DNA of 17,189 nt, from NCBI GenBank assembly GCA_003647095.1, contig QMME01000044.1, positions 1 to 17,189 on the forward strand, in the 5' to 3' direction. This DNA comes from Deltaproteobacteria bacterium. Lineage in GTDB: Bacteria; Myxococcota; B64-G9. The translations under genes were made by a program, and so were the position numbers. This document shows positions 8,611 to 15,214 of the stretch, piece by piece. Numbering within the stretch: position 1 is the first letter of the stretch; every line of letters begins with the position of its first letter. The notes beneath the pieces were generated by a model. The model was not told the DNA's origin, did not search any database, and saw only the letters and a program-made list of their open reading frames with translations.

Positions 8611-8639
8611 ATGGTACCCCGAGAGGTCAGTACAGTCAA
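8611..8639 (-). promoter_or_regulatory. Sigma70-type promoter of the TPR-ATPase unit
   Basis: Minus strand: -35 TTGACT (8639-8634, five of six), a 17-base spacer, -10 TACCAT (8616-8611, four of six). It sits in a locally AT-richer stretch, between the end of efp and the TPR gene, where a new transcript is expected. Confidence 0.65.
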
Positions 8640-8706
8640 ATTCTTTTTAGACGACATGGCCTGTTCCCAGTAATCAGACGCTGGCAGGCGCCATTCCTGA
8701 CCGTTA

Positions 8707-8763
8707 CGCCTGGCCACCTCCGTCCAGGCGCTTCACCGGCGGCAGAACAAGCACCAGCCGCCG
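8707..8763 (-). terminator. Two GC-rich hairpins after efp (possible transcript end)
   Basis: Just after the efp stop codon are two perfect 7-bp stems: 8737-8743 with 8757-8763 (CGGCGGC type, 13-base loop) and 8707-8713 with 8724-8730 (CGCCTGG/CCAGGCG, 10-base loop). Neither is followed by a T-tract, so classical intrinsic termination is not shown. They mark the likely 3' boundary of the pil-efp transcript, perhaps as stability hairpins or with Rho. Confidence 0.4.
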
Positions 8764-8765
8764 CC

Positions 8766-9332
8766 TCAGTCTCGCTTTACTCTTTCTACGTACTGGCCGG
8801 TTCGTGTATCGATGCGCAGGCAATCTCCCGGTTGGATGAACAATGGCACCTGAATCGTCGTTCCCGTCTCCAGCTCCGCCGGCTTGGTGCCGCCGCTGGC
8901 CGTGTCACCCTTGATGCCGGGATCGGTCTTGACAACAGTGAGCTCGACGAAGTTTGGCAAATCAAGTCCGATTGGTTTTCCGTTGTGAAACAACACGGTT
9001 ACATCGACGTTCTCACGTAAGAAGGCATCTGCTCCCTGCAGGTGTTCACGGCCGATGAACTGCTGTTCGTAGGTACTGCTGTCCATGAAGTGAAACTCGT
9101 CACCCTCGCGGTAGAGAAACTGCATTTCTTTCTCTTCCAGGTCGGGTTTACCAACCTTGTCACCAGAGCGAAAGGTGCGATCAATTACGTTCCCCGAAAC
9201 CAGGCTCTTGAGCTTGGTGCGCACGAAAGCCCCCCCCTTGCCCGGCTTGACGTGCTGGAACTCGACGATGATGTAAGGCTCTCCGTCCAGTTCGATTTTC
9301 AGGCCCCGGCGAAACTCGCTGGTAGAATACAC
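8766..9332 (-). CDS. efp: Elongation factor P
   Basis: 188 residues, the usual length for EF-P. The N-terminal KOW-like domain carries the loop KPGKGGAFVRTK with the modifiable lysine at Lys32. The two OB-fold domains follow, with LYREGDEFHFMDSSTYEQ and the C-terminal TGTTIQVPLFIQPGDCLRIDTRTGQYVERV. EF-P binds stalled ribosomes and speeds peptide bond formation at consecutive prolines. The lysine suggests a lysine-modified form (EpmA-type or other); no modification gene is in the window. The start is GTG with GGAGG six bases upstream. The gene follows the Roadblock gene by 10 bases and is the last gene of the pil block. PilP, encoded in the same block, contains four consecutive prolines. Confidence 0.97.
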   Translation of the reverse strand: MYSTSEFRRGLKIELDGEPYIIVEFQHVKPGKGGAFVRTKLKSLVSGNVIDRTFRSGDKVGKPDLEEKEMQFLYREGDEFHFMDSSTYEQQFIGREHLQGADAFLRENVDVTVLFHNGKPIGLDLPNFVELTVVKTDPGIKGDTASGGTKPAELETGTTIQVPLFIQPGDCLRIDTRTGQYVERVKRD

Positions 9333-9342
9333 GGACTTCCTC

Positions 9343-9708
9343 CTATGCTGCCAGCTCCTTGTTCAAGTCTACTTGCAGGACCCGCAACGCCCAGCGAGCC
9401 CGTCCACTGGCGGTCTCGGGACCCAGCCAAAACGCCACGAAGTGATCCTCGGGCAACATGCGCACCACCAATGTACCGACTCCCAGGTCGAACACGGCAT
9501 CGGTAAACCGTGCTCCCTCCACCTCCCGCGCCACCTGGCCGCTGGTAGCCAGCGCCCCGACCATCTCTACCAGCACCGCCTCCAGGTCCACGCCGGCCGG
9601 CTGCCGTTCATGGCGGGCGACTACCAGGCCGTCCATGTTCATCAGCACCGCCACCCGGCTGCCGGGAACCAAATTACAGGCCTCACGTAGAATTTCATCG
9701 AATGACAT
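9343..9708 (-). CDS. Roadblock/LC7 domain protein
   Basis: 121 residues forming a single Roadblock/LC7 fold. An N-terminal helix (SFDEILREACNLVPG) is followed by the strand pair VAVLMNMDGLVVARHE, a long central helix (VDLEAVLVEMVGALATSGQV), strands FTDAVFDLGVGTLVVRML and DHFVAFWLGP, and a C-terminal helix. The GxVVxRHE-like turn after the first strand pair is characteristic. The family dimerises and often regulates small Ras-like GTPases, as MglB does for MglA in Myxococcus polarity. No GTPase gene is in this window, so a polarity role for the pilus is inference. The ATG has an excellent site, GGAGG five bases upstream. It sits 33 bases after the small TPR gene and 10 bases before efp. Confidence 0.85.
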   Translation of the reverse strand: MSFDEILREACNLVPGSRVAVLMNMDGLVVARHERQPAGVDLEAVLVEMVGALATSGQVAREVEGARFTDAVFDLGVGTLVVRMLPEDHFVAFWLGPETASGRARWALRVLQVDLNKELAA

Positions 9709-9741
9709 GATTCCTCCAGTCTGCTCGTCTATGTTTTCCCC

Positions 9742-10155
9742 CTAGAGTTCTCTACGCCACGCCCGCACTCGCTGCAGCATCTGCTCCAGCAGCTGCAACC
9801 TGCGCTGCACGGGATCCGGCGACCCGGCACCCTCGGCCACGGACCCGGCGGCCATCTCCACCACGGGGGCGGGCTGGCCGGTTAGCCGGGCCAGCAACAA
9901 CCTCAGCACCTGCAGGCGCTTGCTGTCGTTCATGTTCATTCCTCCTCCGTACTCCAACTGGTGGCAACGTTCCAGGCCCCGTCTGGCCTCGCTGTTGCCG
10001 GGATCGACGGCTAGCAGGCGCTCGAACATGCGCCTGGCCTGCTGAACACCTCCCTGGCACAGGTACAACCAGGCCAGGGCCCCGGAGGCCACGCCCGGCT
10101 CGACGGTACCGCCCTCTCCCATGCCAGCAATCTTGTAGCCGAGCCCCACTTCCAT
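9742..10155 (-). CDS. Small TPR-containing protein (start uncertain)
   Basis: From the first ATG the protein has 137 residues. A TPR-like helical pair spans about residues 24-64 (ASGALAWLYLCQGGVQQARR, then FERLLAVDPGNSEARRGLER). A Leu/Arg/Gln-rich helical C-terminus follows, ending in LLEQMLQRVRAWRREL. No signal peptide or membrane segment is seen. The annotated ATG has no clear ribosome binding site. The same frame stays open upstream to 10314 and reads like protein (for example SISYLDSNLSRISRTAGR), so the true gene may be longer, with a rare start such as ATT at 10260. The neighbours are the pilQ-linked lipoprotein and the Roadblock gene. I do not recognise a named family; an adaptor or scaffold role would fit a TPR protein. 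Confidence 0.7.
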   Translation of the reverse strand: MEVGLGYKIAGMGEGGTVEPGVASGALAWLYLCQGGVQQARRMFERLLAVDPGNSEARRGLERCHQLEYGGGMNMNDSKRLQVLRLLLARLTGQPAPVVEMAAGSVAEGAGSPDPVQRRLQLLEQMLQRVRAWRREL

Positions 10156-10314
10156 GTCAAGGCCGGTGCAGAGACTAGCACCTCCCGCTCCGGCCGCGGT
10201 CCGGGAAATGCGCCCAGCGGTGCGGGATATTCTGGAGAGATTGCTGTCGAGGTAGGAAATGCTTCGCCCCGGGTGGGAGATTGCGATGGAACTGGGTTGT
10301 CTCTCTCGGGAGGT
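10156..10314 (-). other. In-frame open extension upstream of the small TPR gene
   Basis: These 53 codons are open in the frame of the TPR gene, bounded upstream by a TGA at 10315-10317. They contain no ATG, GTG or TTG. Third-position GC from the ATT at 10260 to the ATG is 23 of 35 codons, in keeping with coding DNA here. The text includes GAGGASLCTGLDMEVGLGYK, which runs smoothly into the annotated protein. An alternative reading is a promoter: TTGACA at 10160-10155, a 17-base spacer, then TACAAG at 10137-10132. No intrinsic terminator for the pilQ-lipoprotein genes is visible in this gap. Confidence 0.4.
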
Positions 10315-10335
10315 TCAGGAACCGCTGGAAAAGGT

Positions 10336-11097
10336 TCACTTTGACAATAAGCACCTGTTGGTATAGGGGTTCTGGCCGGGATAGCAGCCGGACATGCCGT
10401 TCAAACAACCGTTGCACAGGCCTATGGGAAAGCGATAATCGGCCGATTCCACGTGGGTGCCACCCACCGTGGTACCCACGGCTCGCAAGTACATGGTCAG
10501 GGTCAGTTTACGCAGCACCGAGTCGTCCAGGGAGCTGAGGCTGTTGGAAAGGACCGTACCCACATCGGGAGGAATGGCTATCACTTCCACGGGATAATAC
10601 TCGGTCGGGTTTATCCCGTCGCTACTTGCCGGGATGCGATCTCCCGATACGTGGATCTCGGCCACAACCGAGCTGTCTTCCAGGATCTTCAACATGTCCA
10701 GACCGGCTTCCGCCATGGTTTCCTGGGTAGTCGTGCCTTCCCAGCGATACCTGACCTCGATTCTCTCCAGGCGGATGTCGTTGGTGTTGAGCTGGCCGAT
10801 GTCGACATTGCTGTTTTCCGGCAGGTAGTTCACCAGGGAGATCCACAGGGTGAAAAATGGTCCCTGGTCGTTCCAGAAAGAGGTATCGAAATCCAGGGTA
10901 CCGCTATCACAGTAGCTGCCCTGGGCTTGTCCGGGATCGATGACACACACGTAGGTGTCGGGCTGATCTCCCTGTTCGATTTTCAGGTCCAGCACCCGGT
11001 ATATGGCCAGCGAGTTGTCGTTGGCGACACAACCCGCGCCCAGCACGTTCACCAGCAGCAACGCCGCCAGTATCGTCTTGCGTCCACTCGCATTCAT
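10336..11097 (-). CDS. Cysteine-containing lipoprotein of unknown function downstream of pilQ
   Basis: 253 residues. The N-terminus has a basic start (GRK), a hydrophobic core (ILAALLLVNVLG) and a lipobox ending LGAGC with the lipidated Cys23. The mature part has six further cysteines (51, 63, 228, 231, 238, 249), four of them crowded in the last 26 residues (for example LCNGCLNGMSGCYPG). These could form up to three disulfides in the periplasm. The central part (about residues 75-215) looks like a beta-rich domain with RIEVRYRWEGTTT and LTLTMYLRAVGTTVGG. I do not recognise the family. The ATG has a very strong site (GGAGG, five bases) and lies 29 bases after pilQ, so it is very likely co-expressed with the secretin. 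A secretin-associated or outer-membrane pilus accessory role is inferred from position only. It is not a TPR pilotin of the Tgl/PilF kind. Confidence 0.85.
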   Translation of the reverse strand: MNASGRKTILAALLLVNVLGAGCVANDNSLAIYRVLDLKIEQGDQPDTYVCVIDPGQAQGSYCDSGTLDFDTSFWNDQGPFFTLWISLVNYLPENSNVDIGQLNTNDIRLERIEVRYRWEGTTTQETMAEAGLDMLKILEDSSVVAEIHVSGDRIPASSDGINPTEYYPVEVIAIPPDVGTVLSNSLSSLDDSVLRKLTLTMYLRAVGTTVGGTHVESADYRFPIGLCNGCLNGMSGCYPGQNPYTNRCLLSK

Positions 11098-11126
11098 GAC
11101 TTCCTCCCTGCCAGGTTCCCGCCCGG

Positions 11127-13886
11127 CTACCGTTGCGACACGGTGGCCTGCATGCGGTTTACGATCCTGGGAGTGATGAAGATGAGCAGCTCGGTGCGAT
11201 CGTCGTTCTTCTTGGTGTTGCGGAAGAACCAACCCAGGACCGGAATCTGCGAAAGCACGGGAATACCACTCACCGTCTCCGAAGTCTTGCGGGTATAGAT
11301 GCCACCGATGACGGTGGTGTCGCCGTCCCGTACCAGCACCTGCGTCTCTGCTTCCTTCTTCAGGATGGTGGGATCGCCCCGGGCACCGGTACGCGAGAAG
11401 TCCGGCTCGTTCTTGCGCACCTTGATGCTGAGCAGGATGCTGCCCTGCTGGGTTATGTGCGGCGACACTTCCAGTTCCAGCTTGGCCTCGACGAACTGGG
11501 TATTGACTCCGGCCGCCGACACTACGCTGATGGGAATGGACACGCCCTGGCCGATCTTGGCCTTCTGGTTGTCCAGGGTGGTGATCTTGGGAGCGCTGAT
11601 GATCTTGACCGCACCCTGGTTCTCCAGGGCGCTGAGGCGCAGGTTCAGGTGAGCGTTGCCGCTGGCCGAACCCAGCATGAAACCCAGGGCACCACCGGAG
11701 CCGGCGCCCACCGCGGCCGGCAGGTTGATGGCGTAGTGGCCCGGCGAGACGATGCCCGCCAGGGGATTGGTAGTCTGCGAGTCGTCGGCTCCGCCTACCA
11801 CCGACACGTTGTTGGGGAAGGGCAGTCCGGTGGGATTGCCATTGGCCTGGGTGAAGCCCAGGTCGCCACCCCACTGTATGCCAACCTCCCTCACGAACTG
11901 GGTGTTGGCCTCGACGATGCGGGCTTCAATGAGAACCTGTGGGGTTTCCGTATCGAGCGAACGCACCAGTCCCTCGGCCTTGACCAGGTTCTCCAGCACA
12001 TCCTTGACGATGAGCACGTTGGTGCGAGTGTCGATGGAGACCGAGCCCCGCTCACTGAGAATGTCCTTGACCTGCTTCTCGATGTCCGCGGCCACGGCGA
12101 AGTTGACCGGGATCAAGCGCACCCGTAGGGGATCCACCTCGCGCTTGGCGGCTGCCGCCTCGCGTGCCAGTTTCTGTTCCTCGGCAAGCTCCTTCAAGGT
12201 GGCCACGCGGATGATGTTACCCTGGCGCACCTGGCCCAGTTTCTTGGTCTTGAGGATGATGTCCAGTGCCTGGTCCCAGGGTACGTTGCGCATGGTAATG
12301 GTGACGCTACCCTTGACATCGTCGCTGGTGATGATGTTGAGCTTGGCCACATCGGCTATCAGGCGCAGGATGTTGTGGATGTCGGCATCCTTGAAGTCCA
12401 GCGAGATGCGCTTGCCCCGGAACTTGCTGCGCTTGCGGGGCCCCGAACCGGCGGCCGCCGACAATTCGGGGCGCCGTACCGAGTAGCCGGCCACCTCGTC
12501 CGGCTGGTAACGCACCGCTACTTCGCCGGCTTGCCCGCCCGAGGCTCCCAGCGGTGAATCCTGGGAAGCGGGGCTGTCGAATACCCACTGCAACTTGCCC
12601 TGGCGGCGCTCCAGGCGATTGTTCACCGCCTTGCTGGTGGCCACCACCAGCTTGACCTTGCCGTTGGCCCGGTAGGCACTGACCGAGCGTACCGCTCCTC
12701 CAAAAGCGCTGGTGTCCAGGGTACGTTCCAGGAACATCGGCAGCTGGCAGTTTTCCAGTTCCAACACCGCGGAACGTGCATCACTGTGTACCAGTCGGGC
12801 CCGGGCCTCGCCGTCCAGGTCTATTACTACCCGGGCCTGCTTCTTTTCCTGGCGGAAGTCGATGTCGCGAACCACGCCGGTACGACCGGGTTCTACCCCG
12901 GCAGCAGGCATGGTGGCAGCAACTTTCTCCCCTTTGGGTGAGGACGTGCTGTCCGCCGCGGTTACGGCCTTCTTTCCGGCAACCGTCTTGCTGGCCAGAA
13001 GTTCGGCGGCCTTGCCGAGAATCACCCCCAGTCCCCGGGACCTGCGGGCAACACGGTAAGCGACGCGTTGACCGTTACGACAATCCATGACCACGCGCAC
13101 CTTGTCGGGGTGCCGGGCGGCACGAATCCTCTCGATGGCGCCACCGGCCAGGCGGCGCTCCATGGCTGCCCGGGGCATGCTGGCTTTGAAGATATCCACC
13201 ACCAGGCGGAAGGGCTTGAAGACTTCCAGCACCTGGTAGGCATCCACCGGACCCGAGGCATCCACCACTACGCGCCCCTGGCCGTCCACGCCGATGTGGC
13301 GGATGACCACCGGCCGGGCCCGGGTGGGATTACCGCGGCTCTCCACCACGCGGTGATCGGCGGGTGGAGCAGGCTTTTCCGGCCTTGCCACAGTTGGCGG
13401 GACCGTTTCCGGCCGGGGCGTTTTTTCCGGAGCGGGAACCGAGGCCTGGCTCGGCCGGGTCTTGTCACCATCTCCGGAAGAACCCGAGAGCACCACCACC
13501 ACGTTGCCCCTCTCCACCCGGGCATCGAACTTGACGCCAGGTTCCATGCCGATGATCAGGCGGCTGACCGCCCGGCCCGCCTGCTGGAAGTGGGCCGAGG
13601 CGATACGTGACACGCGGCCATCCTCGATGGTGCGTGGCAGGTCCAGTTTTGCAAACTCGACACCCATCAGATCCACCACCAGTCGATCCGGGTTGGCCAG
13701 CTTGAACACCGTGAAAGTAGGTGTTCGCCGGGTATACAAGGTGATGCGGGTGGATTGCCCGGCAGGCTTCACCTCTAGCCGGTTGACGGTGTTCTGTGGC
13801 GGACCGGCGCTCGCGGCCGGCACCGCGGGTGCCCCGATCAGAGCCGCACACAGCAAGCAGCCTGCCATTCTCGTCCATGAAGCCAT
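11127..13886 (-). CDS. pilQ: Type IV pilus secretin PilQ
   Basis: 919 residues from the ATG at 13886, chosen because AAGGAG lies seven bases upstream and a clean Sec signal peptide (about residues 1-27, ending PAASA) follows. An upstream in-frame ATG at 13916 would add an unlikely MHYYHARRRS. Domains in order: three AMIN domains (about 34-134, 193-290, 337-437) that bind peptidoglycan, separated by Pro/Lys-rich linkers; a secretin/TonB short N domain (about 488-570, with ISLDFKDADIHNILRLIADV); an N1 domain (about 586-645, RTNVLIVKDV); and the secretin core (about 650-910), with the VPIPxxxx-like GVSIPISVVSAAG, VLVRDGDTTVIGGI and the end motif IPVLGWFFRN...ELLIFITPRIV. It forms the outer-membrane channel for the pilus. 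It follows pilP by 49 bases. Confidence 0.97.
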   Translation of the reverse strand: MASWTRMAGCLLCAALIGAPAVPAASAGPPQNTVNRLEVKPAGQSTRITLYTRRTPTFTVFKLANPDRLVVDLMGVEFAKLDLPRTIEDGRVSRIASAHFQQAGRAVSRLIIGMEPGVKFDARVERGNVVVVLSGSSGDGDKTRPSQASVPAPEKTPRPETVPPTVARPEKPAPPADHRVVESRGNPTRARPVVIRHIGVDGQGRVVVDASGPVDAYQVLEVFKPFRLVVDIFKASMPRAAMERRLAGGAIERIRAARHPDKVRVVMDCRNGQRVAYRVARRSRGLGVILGKAAELLASKTVAGKKAVTAADSTSSPKGEKVAATMPAAGVEPGRTGVVRDIDFRQEKKQARVVIDLDGEARARLVHSDARSAVLELENCQLPMFLERTLDTSAFGGAVRSVSAYRANGKVKLVVATSKAVNNRLERRQGKLQWVFDSPASQDSPLGASGGQAGEVAVRYQPDEVAGYSVRRPELSAAAGSGPRKRSKFRGKRISLDFKDADIHNILRLIADVAKLNIITSDDVKGSVTITMRNVPWDQALDIILKTKKLGQVRQGNIIRVATLKELAEEQKLAREAAAAKREVDPLRVRLIPVNFAVAADIEKQVKDILSERGSVSIDTRTNVLIVKDVLENLVKAEGLVRSLDTETPQVLIEARIVEANTQFVREVGIQWGGDLGFTQANGNPTGLPFPNNVSVVGGADDSQTTNPLAGIVSPGHYAINLPAAVGAGSGGALGFMLGSASGNAHLNLRLSALENQGAVKIISAPKITTLDNQKAKIGQGVSIPISVVSAAGVNTQFVEAKLELEVSPHITQQGSILLSIKVRKNEPDFSRTGARGDPTILKKEAETQVLVRDGDTTVIGGIYTRKTSETVSGIPVLSQIPVLGWFFRNTKKNDDRTELLIFITPRIVNRMQATVSQR

Positions 13887-13935
13887 GGATCTTCTCCTTG
13901 CATGGTAATAGTGCATCGCCGCGAACCCCTCTTAC

Positions 13936-14499
13936 TCACTTTCGTTCACCGGGCTTGTTCTCCAGGCGCATGTGAATGTAATTGGTCATTTTGCGCCCCA
14001 GGTGATCCCGGAAATCCTCGGCGATCACCACCTCGTCGTTCTTGATACGCACTACCCGCCCGTAGTTCTTGCCAATACGCGTGCCAACTTTCACCACCAC
14101 GCCCTTGCCGTCAGGCAGCTCCACCTGGGCCCGGGGGCGAGAGATACCGGAGATGATGGCCGTGAGCTTGAGCTGGTCGATCTCGAAATGGGTAAGAATG
14201 CCGCCGATTTTCGCCTTGGCCTTGCTTTTTATCACCTTGTAGAAGGAACGGAAGGGATCGCGCTTGCCCACCGGTGAGTATATGTAGCTGGGCACGGTTA
14301 CCTTGTCCTCGGTCATGGACATGATCGAGGGAGCCATCTTGGCCGCGCTGGGAGTAGTTCGGGGCCGGGGAGGCGGTGGCTTCTTGCCTTCGCAGCCGGC
14401 CACCAGCACCAGCACCGACGCGAGAGAAACAGCCGCCTTCACCACTTGGCGCGGGCGTTCCAGCAATCGTCCGAGTCTCGTCCGGCGAACAGGTATCAT
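13936..14499 (-). CDS. pilP: Type IV pilus assembly lipoprotein PilP
   Basis: 187 residues from the ATG at 14499. An in-frame TTG at 14520 would add seven residues but lacks a ribosome binding site, while AGGAAGG lies about 11 bases before the ATG. A hydrophobic stretch ends in the lipobox LVAGC (Cys36). A disordered Pro/Lys-rich linker with PPPP at residues 41-44 follows. The folded part includes YSPVGKRDPFRSF, the conserved PilP RDPF motif, then a beta domain with LTAIISGISRPRAQVELPDG and VKVGTRIGKNYGRVVRI. PilP is an inner-membrane lipoprotein that links PilN-PilO to the N0 domain of PilQ. The long segment before the lipobox, with many arginines, is unusual for a signal peptide. It sits between pilO (57 bases) and pilQ (49 bases). 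Confidence 0.95.
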   Translation of the reverse strand: MIPVRRTRLGRLLERPRQVVKAAVSLASVLVLVAGCEGKKPPPPRPRTTPSAAKMAPSIMSMTEDKVTVPSYIYSPVGKRDPFRSFYKVIKSKAKAKIGGILTHFEIDQLKLTAIISGISRPRAQVELPDGKGVVVKVGTRIGKNYGRVVRIKNDEVVIAEDFRDHLGRKMTNYIHMRLENKPGERK

Positions 14500-14556
14500 C
14501 TCTTTACCAGCCTTCCTCAAGGGACCAGGTGCCGGTCCGCACTATCGAGTGTCCGC

Positions 14557-15186
14557 TCATTTCCTACCCGCCTTGCCGCGCTTCTTTCTACCCTTGGCCG
14601 GCTTCTTGTGCAGTTCGTTCTCGCGCAACATGCGGAACGTCTTGGCCTGGCAGTCGACTTTCAAGACGATCTTGCCGTTTTGCATGCTGGGATCCTTCAT
14701 GGTGATGTTGGTGATATTGATGATGCGATCTTCCTTGCCCACGGAGTCGAAGAAGGTAAGCACCTCGTGATAATTTCCCTCCAGGGACATGGCCACGGGG
14801 ATCTCGGCGTAGAAATTTCGCCTGACCTCTTTCAGTGGTACGAACTTGACTATACGAATGTCGGACTTCAGGGAAATCTCGTTCAGGGTCTTCAACAGTT
14901 GGTCCATGTTGGTGTTTTCAGGGAGATTCTTGTTCTTCTCGGCCAGCTTCTGCTTGAGAAACTCCACCATCTTGGTGAAGGTGGACAGGTTGGCGGCGAT
15001 TTCCTGTTTCTCCTGCCGCTCGTCATCGAGCTTCTTGATCTGTCTGTCCAGCTTCTTGAGTTCGCCTTGCTGGTCCTGGAAGATCAGGAAGTAGTGGCCG
15101 CCAATCAGCATGGCCACGACGAACACCAGGAAGGCCACCTTCTGGACCAGCGGCAGCTTCTGGACGGCAGCGTAAAACTTCTCCAT
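14557..15186 (-). CDS. pilO: Type IV pilus alignment protein PilO
   Basis: 209 residues: a short cytoplasmic N-terminus, one membrane helix (about 16-36, VAFLVFVVAMLIGGHYFLIF), and a charged coiled coil (about 38-90, LKKLDRQIKKLDDERQEKQE). A ferredoxin-like periplasmic domain follows (about 95-185), with FYAEIPVAMSLEGNYHEVL and FFDSVGKEDRIINITNI, the typical PilO text. PilO pairs with PilN in the inner-membrane alignment complex that connects PilM to PilP and PilQ. The last 16 residues form a Lys/Arg-rich tail (KKPAKGRKKRGKAGRK), which is uncommon for a periplasmic end. The start ATG has GGGAG nine bases upstream. It follows pilN by 28 bases. Confidence 0.95.
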   Translation of the reverse strand: MEKFYAAVQKLPLVQKVAFLVFVVAMLIGGHYFLIFQDQQGELKKLDRQIKKLDDERQEKQEIAANLSTFTKMVEFLKQKLAEKNKNLPENTNMDQLLKTLNEISLKSDIRIVKFVPLKEVRRNFYAEIPVAMSLEGNYHEVLTFFDSVGKEDRIINITNITMKDPSMQNGKIVLKVDCQAKTFRMLRENELHKKPAKGRKKRGKAGRK

Positions 15187-15214
15187 GGCCTATCTCTCCC
15201 TCGCGTCCGTCTTC

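Noticed and set aside
6956..8650. A 564-codon open frame on the plus strand, and other long plus-strand frames such as 3136-4293
   Set aside because: They lie antisense to the TPR and tamB genes, whose translations show clear domains. Long antisense frames are expected in GC-rich coding DNA, and these show no recognisable family or coherent ribosome binding site.
10120..10140. A sigma54-like GG-N10-GC arrangement (GGC...TTGCT) before the small TPR gene
   Set aside because: Only part of the -24 consensus matches, it lies inside the coding frame, and such partial matches are common.
10259..10366. A 35-codon plus-strand frame (starting MLRPGWEIAMELG) with a purine-rich upstream site
   Set aside because: It overlaps the lipoprotein gene end on the other strand and is antisense to the likely 5' extension of the small TPR gene, which reads more like protein.
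13827..13865. An MAGC sequence in the PilQ signal peptide that looks like a lipobox
   Set aside because: It is only about 10 residues from the start with no hydrophobic core before it, so it is part of the signal peptide rather than a lipidation site.
13887..13916. Upstream ATG for pilQ at 13916
   Set aside because: It adds a His/Tyr/Arg-rich leader in front of a good signal peptide, while the ATG at 13886 has an AAGGAG site at ideal distance.
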